Under the pieces are notes generated by a model. That model ran no database searches. It saw nothing but the letters and a program-made list of their open reading frames with translations, and was not told the origin of the DNA. Of a stretch of DNA of 64,000 bases, positions 44,661-54,076 are shown piece by piece. The translations under genes and the position numbers were made by a program. The stretch comes from Mesohalobacter salilacus (GTDB lineage: Bacteria > Bacteroidota > Bacteroidia > Flavobacteriales > Flavobacteriaceae), in assembly GCA_003931895.1 (NCBI GenBank), contig RRZV01000018.1, positions 34,916 to 98,915 on the forward strand. The letters run 5' to 3'. Within the stretch, counting starts at the first letter, position 1, and each line of letters opens with the position of its first letter.

Positions 44661-45494
44661 CTACTTCAAGAATTCTATAATTGCTTCATTTAATTCATTA
44701 GGATGAGTAAAAGATAAACCATGGGGTCCATTTTCAATCAAACTTAATTCTGCATTAGGAATTGCTTCATGTGCTTTTTTTCCTGAAACTTCGAAAGGCA
44801 CAATTCCATCATTATTACCGTGTATTATTTTTGTTGGAATATCAAAGGCTTTAAGGTCTTCTCTAAAATCTGTTAAACCGAAAGCGTCAACACAATCTAA
44901 TGTTGCTTTGCGTGAAGCGTTCATCGCAATGTTCCAGTTTAGATGAACTTGCGCTGAACTTATACGTTCGTTAAGTTTATCAAAATTGACAAAATTTTTA
45001 CCGAATTCCTCAAAAAAACCTGCTCTGTCTTTTGTTATACCATCTTTCATACCATCAAAAACAGAACTATCTACTGCGTCTGGATTGTCTTTTGTTTCCT
45101 TTAAAAAAGGAGTTACAGCACTTATTAAAATTGCTTTGCTAACATTTTGTGTGCCATACCTGCCAATATATCTTGCGACTTCTCCGCCGCCCATTGAGAA
45201 ACCAGCAAGGATGATGTTCTTTAATTCTAGTTGATCAATTAAATCTTTTAGGTCACAAGCCATAGTGTTGTAATCGTAGCCTTTAAATGGTTTTGAACTT
45301 TGTCCAAAACCTCTTCGGTCATAAGCTATGACACGAAAACCAGAATTGACTAGAGCTTCTATCTGATTATCCCACATACGATGACTCAAAGGCCAACCGT
45401 GAATAAGTACAATGGGTTGGCCAGAGCCGTAATCTTCGTAATATAAATTAATGCTGTTGCTGTTTTCTTTAAAATTTGTTTTAATATATCCCAT
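44661..45494 (-). CDS. alpha/beta hydrolase (non-haem chloroperoxidase / arylesterase type)
   Basis: 277 residues with the serine hydrolase triad: nucleophile Ser in GFSMGGGE, Asp in IHGNNDGIVPFE, His in NGPHGLSFTHP. The oxyanion HGWPLSHRMW motif and YDRRGFGQSSKP place it in the cofactor-free chloroperoxidase/esterase branch. Its natural substrate is unknown. A perfect 7-bp inverted repeat lies 11 bases upstream of the start, a possible repressor site. Confidence 0.9.
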   Translation of the reverse strand: MGYIKTNFKENSNSINLYYEDYGSGQPIVLIHGWPLSHRMWDNQIEALVNSGFRVIAYDRRGFGQSSKPFKGYDYNTMACDLKDLIDQLELKNIILAGFSMGGGEVARYIGRYGTQNVSKAILISAVTPFLKETKDNPDAVDSSVFDGMKDGITKDRAGFFEEFGKNFVNFDKLNERISSAQVHLNWNIAMNASRKATLDCVDAFGLTDFREDLKAFDIPTKIIHGNNDGIVPFEVSGKKAHEAIPNAELSLIENGPHGLSFTHPNELNEAIIEFLK

Positions 45495-45504
45495 AATTCT
45501 ATTT

Positions 45505-45532
45505 TTGATACAATTTATATAAAAAGTATCAA
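45505..45532 (-). promoter_or_regulatory. inverted repeat upstream of the alpha/beta hydrolase gene
   Basis: TTGATAC (45505-45511) and GTATCAA (45526-45532) are perfectly complementary arms with a 14-base AT spacer, so they repeat at a 21-base offset, about two helical turns. The position next to the start suggests an operator. Inference only. Confidence 0.45.
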
Positions 45533-45632
45533 GATTAAAATGTCATGTTTGGTTTTAACAATTTTTTCAAATGAAAGCTAAATTTAGTTTTGTTATTTAA
45601 AAAACTCTTATTTTAGCTTAAAATCTAGATCA

Positions 45633-47684
45633 TTGAAGAAGGTTTTACAGTTTTTATATAAAAATCAAGCCAATATTTACAAAATATTCTTGGTGATATT
45701 GACAGTTTTTTTAATTGTTTATTTTTTTCCGAAAGGATTCAAGTTTAAGTATGATATTGACAAAAATACGCCTTGGCCTTATGAAAATCTTTATGCGCAA
45801 TTTGACTACCCAATTTTAAAATCAGCTGAACAACTTAAAGCTGAACGTGATCAAATTTCTGAAAACCATTCTCCTTTTTATGATTTTGATTCAACAATAT
45901 ATGTTCAGGCCAAAGAAGAATTTAAAGTTGAACTTAATCAAAAATTTAATCAAGATTCACTCATTTTAGTTAACGAAAGTGAAATAAAAAAATTTGCGAG
46001 TAACTTGTTTAATAAGTTGTATAAGTATGGATTGCGAATAGATGAAAATCGCTATCCTGAAGATAAAGTTGTACAGTTAAAAAAAGGCGCTAAAATAGAG
46101 GAGGTTTTATTATCTGCAATTCACAAGCAAGATGAACTTAAAAAATTTATTGATGAGGCTATAAAAAATAGTAATTTCTCTATTTACAAAGATCAAATCA
46201 CTTCTTTATTCTATAATCATGCAGAAGTCAATGTGTTTTATAATTCATCATTGACTGAAAAAAGTTTAAATCGTAGTTTAGAAAACATATCTCAAACCCG
46301 AGGAACGGTTAAAAAAGGAAGTAAAATTATCAGCAAAGGCGAAATTGTAGATAATGATAAATACCAAAAATTAATTTCTCTAAAGGCAGAGTATGAAAGT
46401 CAAGATTGGGATGACAATTCCTTATTTACTATTGTTGTAGGTTATGTGCTCCTTGTTTCATTGGCGTTTTTGATTTTATTATTATTTATTAAAAAATACA
46501 GGGAAGATGTGTATGAAGACAATAATAAAGTAACATTTATATTTTTTAATATTTTATTTATAGTAGGGCTATCTCTATTAGTTTTACACTTCAACCCAGA
46601 TTATATATATGTTGTTCCAATATGTATTTTACCGCTTACACTCAAGGCTTTTTTCGATCCTCGTTTAGGTTTATTTACGCATGTTATCACGGTTTTGATA
46701 TTAGGATTTATTGTCCCCAATAGCTTTGAATATATGTTTCTTCAAATTGTAGCAGGCATCGTAACTATTTTGACTGTTTCAGAACTCTATAAGCGGGCTA
46801 ATTTATTTATTTCAGTATTTCAAATTACTTTGATATATTTATTTTCTTATTTGGCTTTTAACCTCATTCAAGAAGGGAGTATATCTGAAATAGAGGGCAA
46901 CAAGTTCCTGCTTTTCTTGCTTTCTGGTGTAGGCTTGTTGTTTGTGCAACCTCTAATTTATACTTACGAAAAAGTTTTTGGCTTAATCTCAGACCTTTCT
47001 CTCTTAGAGTTATCTGATACCAACTCAAAGCTTTTAAAGGAATTAGCAGAAACAGCACCAGGCACTTTTCATCATTCTTTAAACGTTGCTAACTTAGCAG
47101 AGGCTTCAGCAAATGAAATAGGAGCAAACGCTTTACTGGTAAGAGTTGGCGCATTGTATCATGATATTGGAAAAATGAAACAAGCCGCTTATTTTAGCGA
47201 AAATCAAAAAACTTCTGTCTCTGCGCACGATGAACTTGAACCTAAAGAAAGTGCAAAAATAATTATCAACCATAGAGCATTGGGGATTGAAATTGCAAAA
47301 AAACAAAATCTTCCTGATAGAATTATAGATTTTATTAGAACACATCACGGTACATCCTTAGTTTATTATTTTTATAAAAAAGAACAGGAATTAAATGATG
47401 ATGATGTTGATGAAAAAGAATTTAGATATCCAGGACCTAAACCTTTTAACAAAGAAACTGCTATCTTAATGATGTGTGATAGTGTTGAAGCTGCCAGTAA
47501 AAGTTTAAAGGAACCTAACACAAAAATTATAAATAGTTTTGTTGAGAAAATCATCGATAAACAAGTTGAAGAGCGTCAATTCTTAAATGCTAATATTACG
47601 TTTAAAGAAATTGAGCAGATCAAAAAAATACTCAAAGGAAAGTTGAAAAACATTTACCATTTAAGAGTAGAGTATCCTGAATAA
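45633..47684 (+). CDS. 7TM-HD family membrane phosphohydrolase (PgpH-like)
   Basis: 683 residues. A first membrane segment (about 17-33), an extracytoplasmic 7TMR-HDED-type domain (about 45-260), seven membrane segments (about 265-455) and a cytoplasmic HD domain (about 475-680) with HHSLNVANLAEA, LYHDIGKMK near residue 508 and RTHHGTS. Relatives such as PgpH hydrolyse c-di-AMP; that activity is inferred. The gene starts with TTG at 45633; no in-frame ATG fits the N-terminus. A TAGTTTTG -7-like box lies at 45585-45592. Confidence 0.9.
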   Translation: MKKVLQFLYKNQANIYKIFLVILTVFLIVYFFPKGFKFKYDIDKNTPWPYENLYAQFDYPILKSAEQLKAERDQISENHSPFYDFDSTIYVQAKEEFKVELNQKFNQDSLILVNESEIKKFASNLFNKLYKYGLRIDENRYPEDKVVQLKKGAKIEEVLLSAIHKQDELKKFIDEAIKNSNFSIYKDQITSLFYNHAEVNVFYNSSLTEKSLNRSLENISQTRGTVKKGSKIISKGEIVDNDKYQKLISLKAEYESQDWDDNSLFTIVVGYVLLVSLAFLILLLFIKKYREDVYEDNNKVTFIFFNILFIVGLSLLVLHFNPDYIYVVPICILPLTLKAFFDPRLGLFTHVITVLILGFIVPNSFEYMFLQIVAGIVTILTVSELYKRANLFISVFQITLIYLFSYLAFNLIQEGSISEIEGNKFLLFLLSGVGLLFVQPLIYTYEKVFGLISDLSLLELSDTNSKLLKELAETAPGTFHHSLNVANLAEASANEIGANALLVRVGALYHDIGKMKQAAYFSENQKTSVSAHDELEPKESAKIIINHRALGIEIAKKQNLPDRIIDFIRTHHGTSLVYYFYKKEQELNDDDVDEKEFRYPGPKPFNKETAILMMCDSVEAASKSLKEPNTKIINSFVEKIIDKQVEERQFLNANITFKEIEQIKKILKGKLKNIYHLRVEYPE

Positions 47685-47689
47685 AATCA

Positions 47690-48313
47690 ATGACTATGGC
47701 AAAGCTAATTAAACTTTACGAAGAAAATCCCTCACAAAAGTACATCGAAGAGATTGTAAAGGTCTTAAAGAACGATGGGCTCGTTATATATCCCACAGAT
47801 ACGGTATATGGTTTAGGCTGTGACATCAATAGTAAAAAAGCCCTTGAGAAAATCGCTCTAATTAAACAGATAAAATTAGAAAAAGCTAATTTATCATTCG
47901 TGTTTGAAAGCTTAAGTAATCTCTCTGAGTATGTTGCTCAAATTGATTCAAATACGTTTAAAATTTTAAAACGAAATTTACCGGGTCCTTATACATTTAT
48001 CTTACCCGGCAACAATAACTTACCTAAGGTATTTAAAAAGAAAAAAACCGTTGGAATTCGTGTGCCCAATCACAATATTACTTTGGAAATTGTTAGAGCA
48101 CTAGGTAATCCAATTGTTTCCACATCTATAAAAGATGAAGATGAGGTTATTGAATATACCACAGACCCAAGTTTAATTGCTGAGAAATGGGACAAATTGG
48201 TTGATATTGTTGTGGATGGCGGATATGGTGATAACACCCCTTCTACGGTCATTGATTTAACTAACGACGAGCCTCTTCTAATAAGAGAAGGAAAGGGATC
48301 TATTGAAATTTAA
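47690..48313 (+). CDS. tsaC: L-threonylcarbamoyladenylate synthase
   Basis: A 207-residue TsaC/Sua5/YrdC-domain protein that makes the precursor of the t6A modification at position 37 of ANN-decoding tRNAs. Signatures: VIYPTDTVYGLGCD, LSFVFESL, LPGPYTFILPG, VGIRVPNH and PIVSTS. It lies 5 bases after the HD gene. A second ATG at 47696 (MAKLIKLYEENP) is equally possible as start. Confidence 0.92.
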   Translation: MTMAKLIKLYEENPSQKYIEEIVKVLKNDGLVIYPTDTVYGLGCDINSKKALEKIALIKQIKLEKANLSFVFESLSNLSEYVAQIDSNTFKILKRNLPGPYTFILPGNNNLPKVFKKKKTVGIRVPNHNITLEIVRALGNPIVSTSIKDEDEVIEYTTDPSLIAEKWDKLVDIVVDGGYGDNTPSTVIDLTNDEPLLIREGKGSIEI

Positions 48314-48332
48314 ATAAGACCTTATAATTTTA

Positions 48333-49715
48333 CTATGTCAATGTCTTAATTTCTGAAATCATCTTTTCAGCCAATTCATCAGCTTTATTTTGAGATGGCG
48401 CTTCAGTATAAATTCTAATTATTGGCTCTGTGTTAGACTTTCTTAAGTGTACCCATGAATTTTCAAAATCAATTTTCACACCATCAATTGTAGTGAGATT
48501 TTCATCTTTGTATAAGTTTTCAACCTTTTTAAGAATTTCATCGACATCAATTTGTGGGGTTAATTGAATTTTTTCTTTTGCCATAAAATAGCTTGGGTAG
48601 GTTTTCCGCAGTTCGGAAACTTTCATTTGTTTTTGACTCAGGTGTGATAAAAACAAGGCTAAACCCACCAAACTATCTCTGCCGTAATGTAAGTCGGGAT
48701 AAATAATTCCACCATTACCTTCGCCACCAATAACAGCCTCAGTGTCTTTCATAGTTTTGACCACATTGACTTCTCCAACTGCACTTGCTGTATATTGACC
48801 GCCGTGTTTCTCAGTGACATCTCTTAGTGCTCGTGATGAAGATAGATTGCTTACCGTATTGCCTGCTCGACGAGATAAAATATAATCGGCTACACTCACT
48901 AAGGTGTATTCTTCACCAAACATTTCGCCGTTCTCATCCATAAATGCCAGGCGGTCTACATCAGGGTCAACGGCTATACCAAAATCTGCATTGTGTTTAA
49001 TTACGGTTTTGGATAATTCTGTTAAATGCTTTTTAAGCGGTTCAGGATTATGTGGAAATTGACCGGTTGGCTCACAGTATAATTGAATGACTTCTACGTT
49101 AAGTTGCTCTAAAAGAGGTACAATAGAAATTCCACCTGTAGAATTGACAGCATCTAAAACCACTTTAAATTTTTGTTGTTTGATGTCTTCAACTAAAACA
49201 TCATCTAATTTTAAAATTTCTTCAATATGCAAATCTATATAAGAGTTGTGATTTGTTCTTTTACCTAAATTTTCAACTTTTGAAAAATCATAATCTTCAG
49301 CTTCAACCAAATCAAGTATAGCTTTACCTTCTTTGCCATCTAAAAACTCGCCTTTTTCATTGAGTAGTTTTAAAGCGTTCCATTCCACAGGGTTATGACT
49401 TGCAGTGATGATAATGCCACCGTCAGCGTGTTCGAGTTTTACAGCCATTTCAACGGTTGGCGTAGTTGATAATTCTAGGCTTACCACATTAATGCCCAAT
49501 CCTTGCAAACTATTAATGACAAGCTCCTGAATCATTTTGCCTGATGGTCTGGCATCTCGACCAATAACAACGTTGTAAGTTTCTTTATTGCGATAAGACT
49601 TAAGCCAAGTGCCATAAGCTGATGCAAATTTAACCGCATCAATAGGTGTTAAATTGTCGCCAACTTTGCCGCCAATTGTGCCTCTAATTCCAGATATAGA
49701 TTTGATTAGTGTCAT
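48333..49715 (-). CDS. glmM: phosphoglucosamine mutase
   Basis: 460 residues of the alpha-D-phosphohexomutase family: start SGIRGTIGGKVGDNLTP, active-site serine in TASHNPVEWN, metal loop DPDVDRLA, sugar loop GGEGNGG, phosphate loop RKSNTEPIIRIY. The GEGNGG and SNTEP forms fit glucosamine-phosphate rather than glucose-phosphate substrates, feeding UDP-GlcNAc synthesis. Phosphomannomutase activity cannot be excluded in this Bacteroidota clade. Confidence 0.88.
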   Translation of the reverse strand: MTLIKSISGIRGTIGGKVGDNLTPIDAVKFASAYGTWLKSYRNKETYNVVIGRDARPSGKMIQELVINSLQGLGINVVSLELSTTPTVEMAVKLEHADGGIIITASHNPVEWNALKLLNEKGEFLDGKEGKAILDLVEAEDYDFSKVENLGKRTNHNSYIDLHIEEILKLDDVLVEDIKQQKFKVVLDAVNSTGGISIVPLLEQLNVEVIQLYCEPTGQFPHNPEPLKKHLTELSKTVIKHNADFGIAVDPDVDRLAFMDENGEMFGEEYTLVSVADYILSRRAGNTVSNLSSSRALRDVTEKHGGQYTASAVGEVNVVKTMKDTEAVIGGEGNGGIIYPDLHYGRDSLVGLALFLSHLSQKQMKVSELRKTYPSYFMAKEKIQLTPQIDVDEILKKVENLYKDENLTTIDGVKIDFENSWVHLRKSNTEPIIRIYTEAPSQNKADELAEKMISEIKTLT

Positions 49716-49806
49716 ACTTAAAATTTAAAAAATGATAAATGTCAAAACTCTCTCAAAAATACACAAAATATAAGGATAACATATTTTTTTATTCTACTTT
49801 TAAACG

Positions 49807-50400
49807 ATGAATTATTTGGCTCACATATATTTATCTGGAGATAACGAAGACATCAAAATCGGCAATTTTATCGCTGATTTTATATATGGGAGTCAGTATC
49901 AAAATTACTCACCAAATATTCAAAAAGGCATACTACTTCATCGCGCTATAGATACTTACACAGATGCACATCCTATATTTAGACAAAGTAAAAAAAGATT
50001 ATTTTCTGATTTTAGACATTACAGCAGTGTGATAGTTGATATGTTTTATGACCACTTTTTAGCTAAAAATTTTGATGATTATTCAACAGTAAGTTTAACC
50101 CATTTTGCAGATTCATTTTACAATGCACTAGAAAAAAGAGATAAATCTCTACCCAAAAAAGTCAATCAGATACTGCCTGTAATGAAAAACTACAATTGGT
50201 TGGTTAGCTATAAAAATATTGACGATCTAAGAGATATTTTAAATCAAATGAACCATAAAACCAAGTTCAATACTCAATTGGATGACTCTGTAGATTTATT
50301 GATTGACCATTACGGTACTTTTGAAAAGGAGTTTACTCAGTTTTTTGCAGCAATTAAAAATGAACAACCTAAAATGCTTAAATCTTTAGATATACATTAA
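49807..50400 (+). CDS. acpH: acyl carrier protein phosphodiesterase
   Basis: 197 residues of the AcpH/DUF479 family, an HD-related fold that removes phosphopantetheine from ACP. NYLAHIYLSGDNEDIKIGNFIADF, LHRAIDTYTDAHP, and VIVDMFYDHFLAKNF contain the conserved His/Asp metal residues. Single gene, divergent from glmM. Confidence 0.9.
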   Translation: MNYLAHIYLSGDNEDIKIGNFIADFIYGSQYQNYSPNIQKGILLHRAIDTYTDAHPIFRQSKKRLFSDFRHYSSVIVDMFYDHFLAKNFDDYSTVSLTHFADSFYNALEKRDKSLPKKVNQILPVMKNYNWLVSYKNIDDLRDILNQMNHKTKFNTQLDDSVDLLIDHYGTFEKEFTQFFAAIKNEQPKMLKSLDIH

Positions 50401-50467
50401 ATAAAGGTTAATGCTAATGGCTTTAATCGATTAGGCCTATTTTAAACCTATATTTGCATAAAAAATT

Positions 50468-50644
50468 ATGTTTGGATTATTTAAGAAAAAATCAAAACTA
50501 GATAAACTCAGAGATCAATACGCTAAGCTTCAAAAAGAAGCTTTTGATTTATCTAAAACCAATAGGCAACTCGCTGACCAAAAAACAGCAAAAGCAGAAG
50601 AAGTTGCAAAAGAAATAGAAAAGTTAAAGCAGCAAGAAAATTAA
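50468..50644 (+). CDS. Lacal_2735-type small protein
   Basis: A 58-residue ORF beginning MFGLFKKKSKLDKLR and continuing as one charged amphipathic helix (KEAFDLSKTNRQLADQKTAK), ending KQQEN. It fits the small Flavobacteriia family called Lacal_2735, whose function is unknown. The N-terminal FGLFKKK could bind the membrane surface. It ends within the stop codon of holA: the two convergent genes share TTAA. A Met in good position and its family pattern make it a real gene despite its size. Confidence 0.82.
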   Translation: MFGLFKKKSKLDKLRDQYAKLQKEAFDLSKTNRQLADQKTAKAEEVAKEIEKLKQQEN

Positions 50645-51648
50645 GCTCTCATTATCTTGACCAGCAAAGTTCTTAGTAAATCAGTATCATTGGTTTGAGA
50701 AAAGTTAATCCCCTTACCTTGAGCATCGGTTTCGCGTATTAATTCTATTGCTCGAGTGGTATCCTTCATGCTGTACTTTTTGGAAGCATTGATATAATCT
50801 TTTACAAAATAGGGTGGTACGCCCAGTGCTTTAGCAGTATTGGATTCACTTTTGTTATTTAAAGCGTGATAAGTCAACACTTTATTAAAGTAGCTAAACA
50901 TTAAACCTAAGCTGAGTAGAAGAGGATGATTTTTAGGGTTTTGAGTGAAATATTTAGCGATTTTTTGTGCTTTAAATTCATCTTTTAATCCAATGGCATT
51001 TATGAGTTCAAAATTATTGTAGTCTTTACTTATGCCAACGTGTTCTTCAATATGCTCGGGTTTTATGGTAGTTGATTTTGGTAAAATTTGTTTGAGCTTT
51101 TCTAATTCTTTATTAATATTTGAAATATTATTACCCAAAAACTCTAACAACATTTTAGACGCTTTGGGGTCAATACTGTAGTTAGAATTTCTTAAACTAC
51201 TACTCATCCATTTCAACACGTGATTTTCATAAATTTTACCCGTTTGATAAAATTCATATTTTTTTTTGATGTCTTTAAAAACCTTTTTTCTACCATCAAC
51301 TTTTTTATGTTTAAAGCACAGTACCAGTAGAGTAGTGGGCTGTGGATTATTGACATAAGCTTCAAGTTTGTCTATATCTTTAAGTTGTTGCGCTTCTCTA
51401 ACAATAATGACTTGGTGGTCAGCCATCATAGGATAGCGCTTAGCAGCATTGATTAATTCTTCAACATCTGTATCTTTGCCGTATAAAATGGTTTGATTAA
51501 AAGCTTGTTGCTCTTGAGTTAGCACATTATGCTCAATATAATTTGAAATTAAATCTACAAAATAGGTTTCTTCAACCCCAACAAGCACATAAATTGGTTT
51601 GTAATTTCTTTGTTGAAGACGTTTGAGTAAAGCTTCAGCGTTTTCCAT
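50641..51648 (-). CDS. holA: DNA polymerase III subunit delta
   Basis: 335 residues. Clamp-loader subunit that opens the beta sliding clamp. Family segments are KPIYVLVGVEETYFVDLIS at the N-terminus, RYPMMADHQVIIVREAQQL (Walker-B-like region without ATPase function) and a C-terminal helical collar (DFINASKKYSM-like, LIRETDAQGKG). Divergent from the HsdR-N gene with only 43 bases between the starts. Confidence 0.93.
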   Translation of the reverse strand: MENAEALLKRLQQRNYKPIYVLVGVEETYFVDLISNYIEHNVLTQEQQAFNQTILYGKDTDVEELINAAKRYPMMADHQVIIVREAQQLKDIDKLEAYVNNPQPTTLLVLCFKHKKVDGRKKVFKDIKKKYEFYQTGKIYENHVLKWMSSSLRNSNYSIDPKASKMLLEFLGNNISNINKELEKLKQILPKSTTIKPEHIEEHVGISKDYNNFELINAIGLKDEFKAQKIAKYFTQNPKNHPLLLSLGLMFSYFNKVLTYHALNNKSESNTAKALGVPPYFVKDYINASKKYSMKDTTRAIELIRETDAQGKGINFSQTNDTDLLRTLLVKIMRA

Positions 51649-51691
51649 AAAAGCCAGATATTAAACCTTGCAATTTAAACAATAAAACAGA

Positions 51692-52135
51692 ATGCAAAAT
51701 CTTAATTTTCAGAAATACAATTTTAGATTTCAAAAACATCACAACAAAATTAAGATTTTTTCTGTCTTGAGAAAAAAGTTTGTTGTGCTTACGCCAGAAG
51801 AATGGGTAAGACAACATTGTGTAAAATTTTTAATTGAAGAAAAAGGCTGTTCAATGTCTTTAATGAATGAAGAAAAGAAAGTTGAAATAAACGGAATGTC
51901 AAAACGTTATGATGTTGTTGTCTTTGAGCCTAATGCTAAAATTCAATTGATTGTAGAGTGTAAATCTCCAGAAATCAAAATCAACCAAAATACCTTTGAC
52001 CAAATCGCTAGATATAACCTAAGCTTAAATGCAAAATTTTTAATGTTAACTAATGGATTAAATCATTACTTTTGCAAACTCGATTATGAAAATCAAACCT
52101 ATATTTTTTTACAAGAGCTACCAAATTTTAATTAA
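51692..52135 (+). CDS. orphan type I restriction HsdR N-terminal-domain protein
   Basis: 147 residues consisting only of the HsdR N-terminal endonuclease-like domain. TPEEWVRQHCVKFLI is followed by a PD-(D/E)XK core: Asp74 (KRYDVVVFE), Glu89 and Lys91 (IVECKSPEI), and the QxxxY motif at Gln104 (DQIARYN). No helicase, methylase or specificity subunit is nearby. It is common beside holA in Flavobacteriaceae as far as I recall, so it is probably a housekeeping nuclease rather than a restriction system. Its stop is 3 bases before the GT2 start. Confidence 0.85.
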   Translation: MQNLNFQKYNFRFQKHHNKIKIFSVLRKKFVVLTPEEWVRQHCVKFLIEEKGCSMSLMNEEKKVEINGMSKRYDVVVFEPNAKIQLIVECKSPEIKINQNTFDQIARYNLSLNAKFLMLTNGLNHYFCKLDYENQTYIFLQELPNFN

Positions 52136-52138
52136 GTC

Positions 52139-53134
52139 TTGAGTATTGCAGTCGTCATATTAAATTGGAATGGTCTTGACCTTCTCAAAACCTTTTTGCC
52201 AAGTGTAGTAAAACATTCCGAAGAAGCTCAAGTTTATTTGGTTGACAACGCTTCAACGGATGATTCTGTAGCTTATGTAAAAACCACTTACCCAAACGTA
52301 AAAATCATTTTAAACCCTTCTAACGCCGGTTATGCGGGTGGTTATAATCAAGGGCTTAAACACATTGAAGAAGACGTTTATATTCTGTTGAATAATGATG
52401 TATCTGTATGCGAAAATTGGTTAAAACCCATTACTTCGACGTTTGAAACTCATAAAGATATCGCTGTAATTCAGCCAAAAATATTAGATTATAACAAACC
52501 CGAATACTTTGAATATGCCGGTGCTGCTGGTGGTTTTCTTGATATTTGTGGTTATCCGTATTGTAGAGGTAGAATTTTTAATACACTAGAGAAAGATAGC
52601 GGTCAGTATGACAAAGATTCAGAAATTTTATGGGCAAGTGGCGCTTGTTTAATCATTAAAAATGAAGTGTTTTGGGAAATTGGAGGTTTTGATGAGTTAT
52701 ATTTTGCACATCAAGAGGAGATAGATTTATGTTGGCGCATACATAATTTAGGCTATAAGATTTGGTATTGCCACCAATCTTGTATTTATCATCTTGGTGG
52801 CGGTACATTAAGCGCTTTTCATCCCAAAAAAACTTTTTTGAACTTTAGAAATTCTCTTTTTAATATTACTAAAAACGTAGCTTCCCCGTGGTTTGTTTTG
52901 GTTTTAGTAAAACGTTTACTTTTAGATGGTTTAGCTTGTGTAAGATTTTTATTTTTAGGTCAGTTCAAACATATTTTTGCTGTTTTAATGGCACATTTGT
53001 CGTTTTACAAACACAGTATCAAAATTTTAAAACAACGCAATAAATCATTAAACTCGTTTAAATATTATACAACCTGGTCTATTGTGTTTCAATATTTTTT
53101 ACTTCAAAAAAAGCACTATAAAGACTTAAATTAG
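52139..53134 (+). CDS. family 2 glycosyltransferase
   Basis: 331 residues of the GT-A fold: SIAVVILNWNG, YLVDNASTDDS (nucleotide-binding Asp), LLNNDV (metal-binding position), GGFDELYFAHQEEIDLCWR and a C-terminal hydrophobic region (about 245-290). It resembles rhamnosyltransferase-like enzymes of surface glycan synthesis; donor and acceptor are unknown. The start codon is TTG (52139), right after the HsdR-N stop; no ATG is available before the conserved ILNWNG. Confidence 0.88.
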   Translation: MSIAVVILNWNGLDLLKTFLPSVVKHSEEAQVYLVDNASTDDSVAYVKTTYPNVKIILNPSNAGYAGGYNQGLKHIEEDVYILLNNDVSVCENWLKPITSTFETHKDIAVIQPKILDYNKPEYFEYAGAAGGFLDICGYPYCRGRIFNTLEKDSGQYDKDSEILWASGACLIIKNEVFWEIGGFDELYFAHQEEIDLCWRIHNLGYKIWYCHQSCIYHLGGGTLSAFHPKKTFLNFRNSLFNITKNVASPWFVLVLVKRLLLDGLACVRFLFLGQFKHIFAVLMAHLSFYKHSIKILKQRNKSLNSFKYYTTWSIVFQYFLLQKKHYKDLN

Positions 53135-53160
53135 TTACACTAAATTAAAGTTAAACTGCA

Positions 53161-53190
53161 TTGATATAGCCTTTATTTACTGTATTTTTG
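53161..53190 (+). promoter_or_regulatory. Bacteroidota-type promoter of the OmpA-family gene
   Basis: TTG at 53161, 19 bases, TATTTTTG at 53183-53190. It leaves a leader of about 25 bases before the ATG at 53221. Confidence 0.72.
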
Positions 53191-53220
53191 TAGTAATTAA
53201 TAAATTTAAATCAAATTCTT

Positions 53221-54060
53221 ATGAGAGTAATAGTCAGTCTTATTGCATTAGTAACTATTTTGTCTTCTTGTGTATCTAAAAAGAAACTTGCAGAAGCAGA
53301 AAACAAGTATAGAGAAACCAAAGCTATGCTTGACAACGCAACTATGAAACTTAACATCTGTCAAGATGAAAAAAAGGCTTTAACGCAGTCTTACGAGCAA
53401 CAACTTAAAACATTACAACAAACCAACGAAGCTTTAATAAATACACAAGGCGATTTAACGACCTTAACGCAAAAAGGTGCAGAAAATCTAGAGATGACCC
53501 TTGAAAGTATGAAAGAAAAAGATCTTCAGATTAAAACGATGCGTGATGCTATTAATCGTAAAGATAGCGTGACTCTTGCCTTGGTTACTAGTCTTAAAGG
53601 TGCAGTGGGCAATATGGATGATGAAGATATTCAAATTAACGTAGAAAAAGGTGTTGTATTTGTTTCTATATCTGATAAATTACTGTTTGGAAGTGGACAA
53701 TACCAACTTACCGATAGAGCCAAAGAAGTGCTTGGAAAGGTAGCAAAAGTGATAAAAGCTAAGCCTGATTTTGAATTTATGGTCGAAGGTCACACTGACA
53801 ATGTTCCTATCTCTAAACAATGTTTTGAAGATAATTGGGATTTAAGTACAAAACGAGCAACATCTGTTGTGCGTGTTCTACAAAATGAATATAACGTTGA
53901 TCCAAGTCGAATGGTGGCTGCTGGTCGTGGTCAATATGTTCCTTTAGAATCTAATGATGATAAACTTGGTAGAGCAAGAAATAGAAGAACGAAAATTATA
54001 GTTTTACCAAAACTCGATCAATTTTATAATATGATTGAACAAGGTATGAAAAAGCTTTAA
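53221..54060 (+). CDS. OmpA-family outer-membrane lipoprotein with coiled coil
   Basis: 279 residues. A lipoprotein signal (MRVIVSLIALVTILSSC) ends at Cys17. A coiled coil spans about 20-110. The C-terminal OmpA domain (about 150-265) has the peptidoglycan-binding pattern VEGHTDNVPI, NWDLSTKRA and GRARNRRTKI. It probably tethers the outer membrane to peptidoglycan. It has its own promoter and terminator. Confidence 0.93.
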   Translation: MRVIVSLIALVTILSSCVSKKKLAEAENKYRETKAMLDNATMKLNICQDEKKALTQSYEQQLKTLQQTNEALINTQGDLTTLTQKGAENLEMTLESMKEKDLQIKTMRDAINRKDSVTLALVTSLKGAVGNMDDEDIQINVEKGVVFVSISDKLLFGSGQYQLTDRAKEVLGKVAKVIKAKPDFEFMVEGHTDNVPISKQCFEDNWDLSTKRATSVVRVLQNEYNVDPSRMVAAGRGQYVPLESNDDKLGRARNRRTKIIVLPKLDQFYNMIEQGMKKL

Positions 54061-54076
54061 AATCATTTGAAATATT

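Noticed and set aside
51692..53134. Remnant of a type I restriction system
   Set aside because: Only the HsdR N-terminal domain is present, intact and with good catalytic residues; no frameshifted hsdR, hsdM or hsdS sequence adjoins it.
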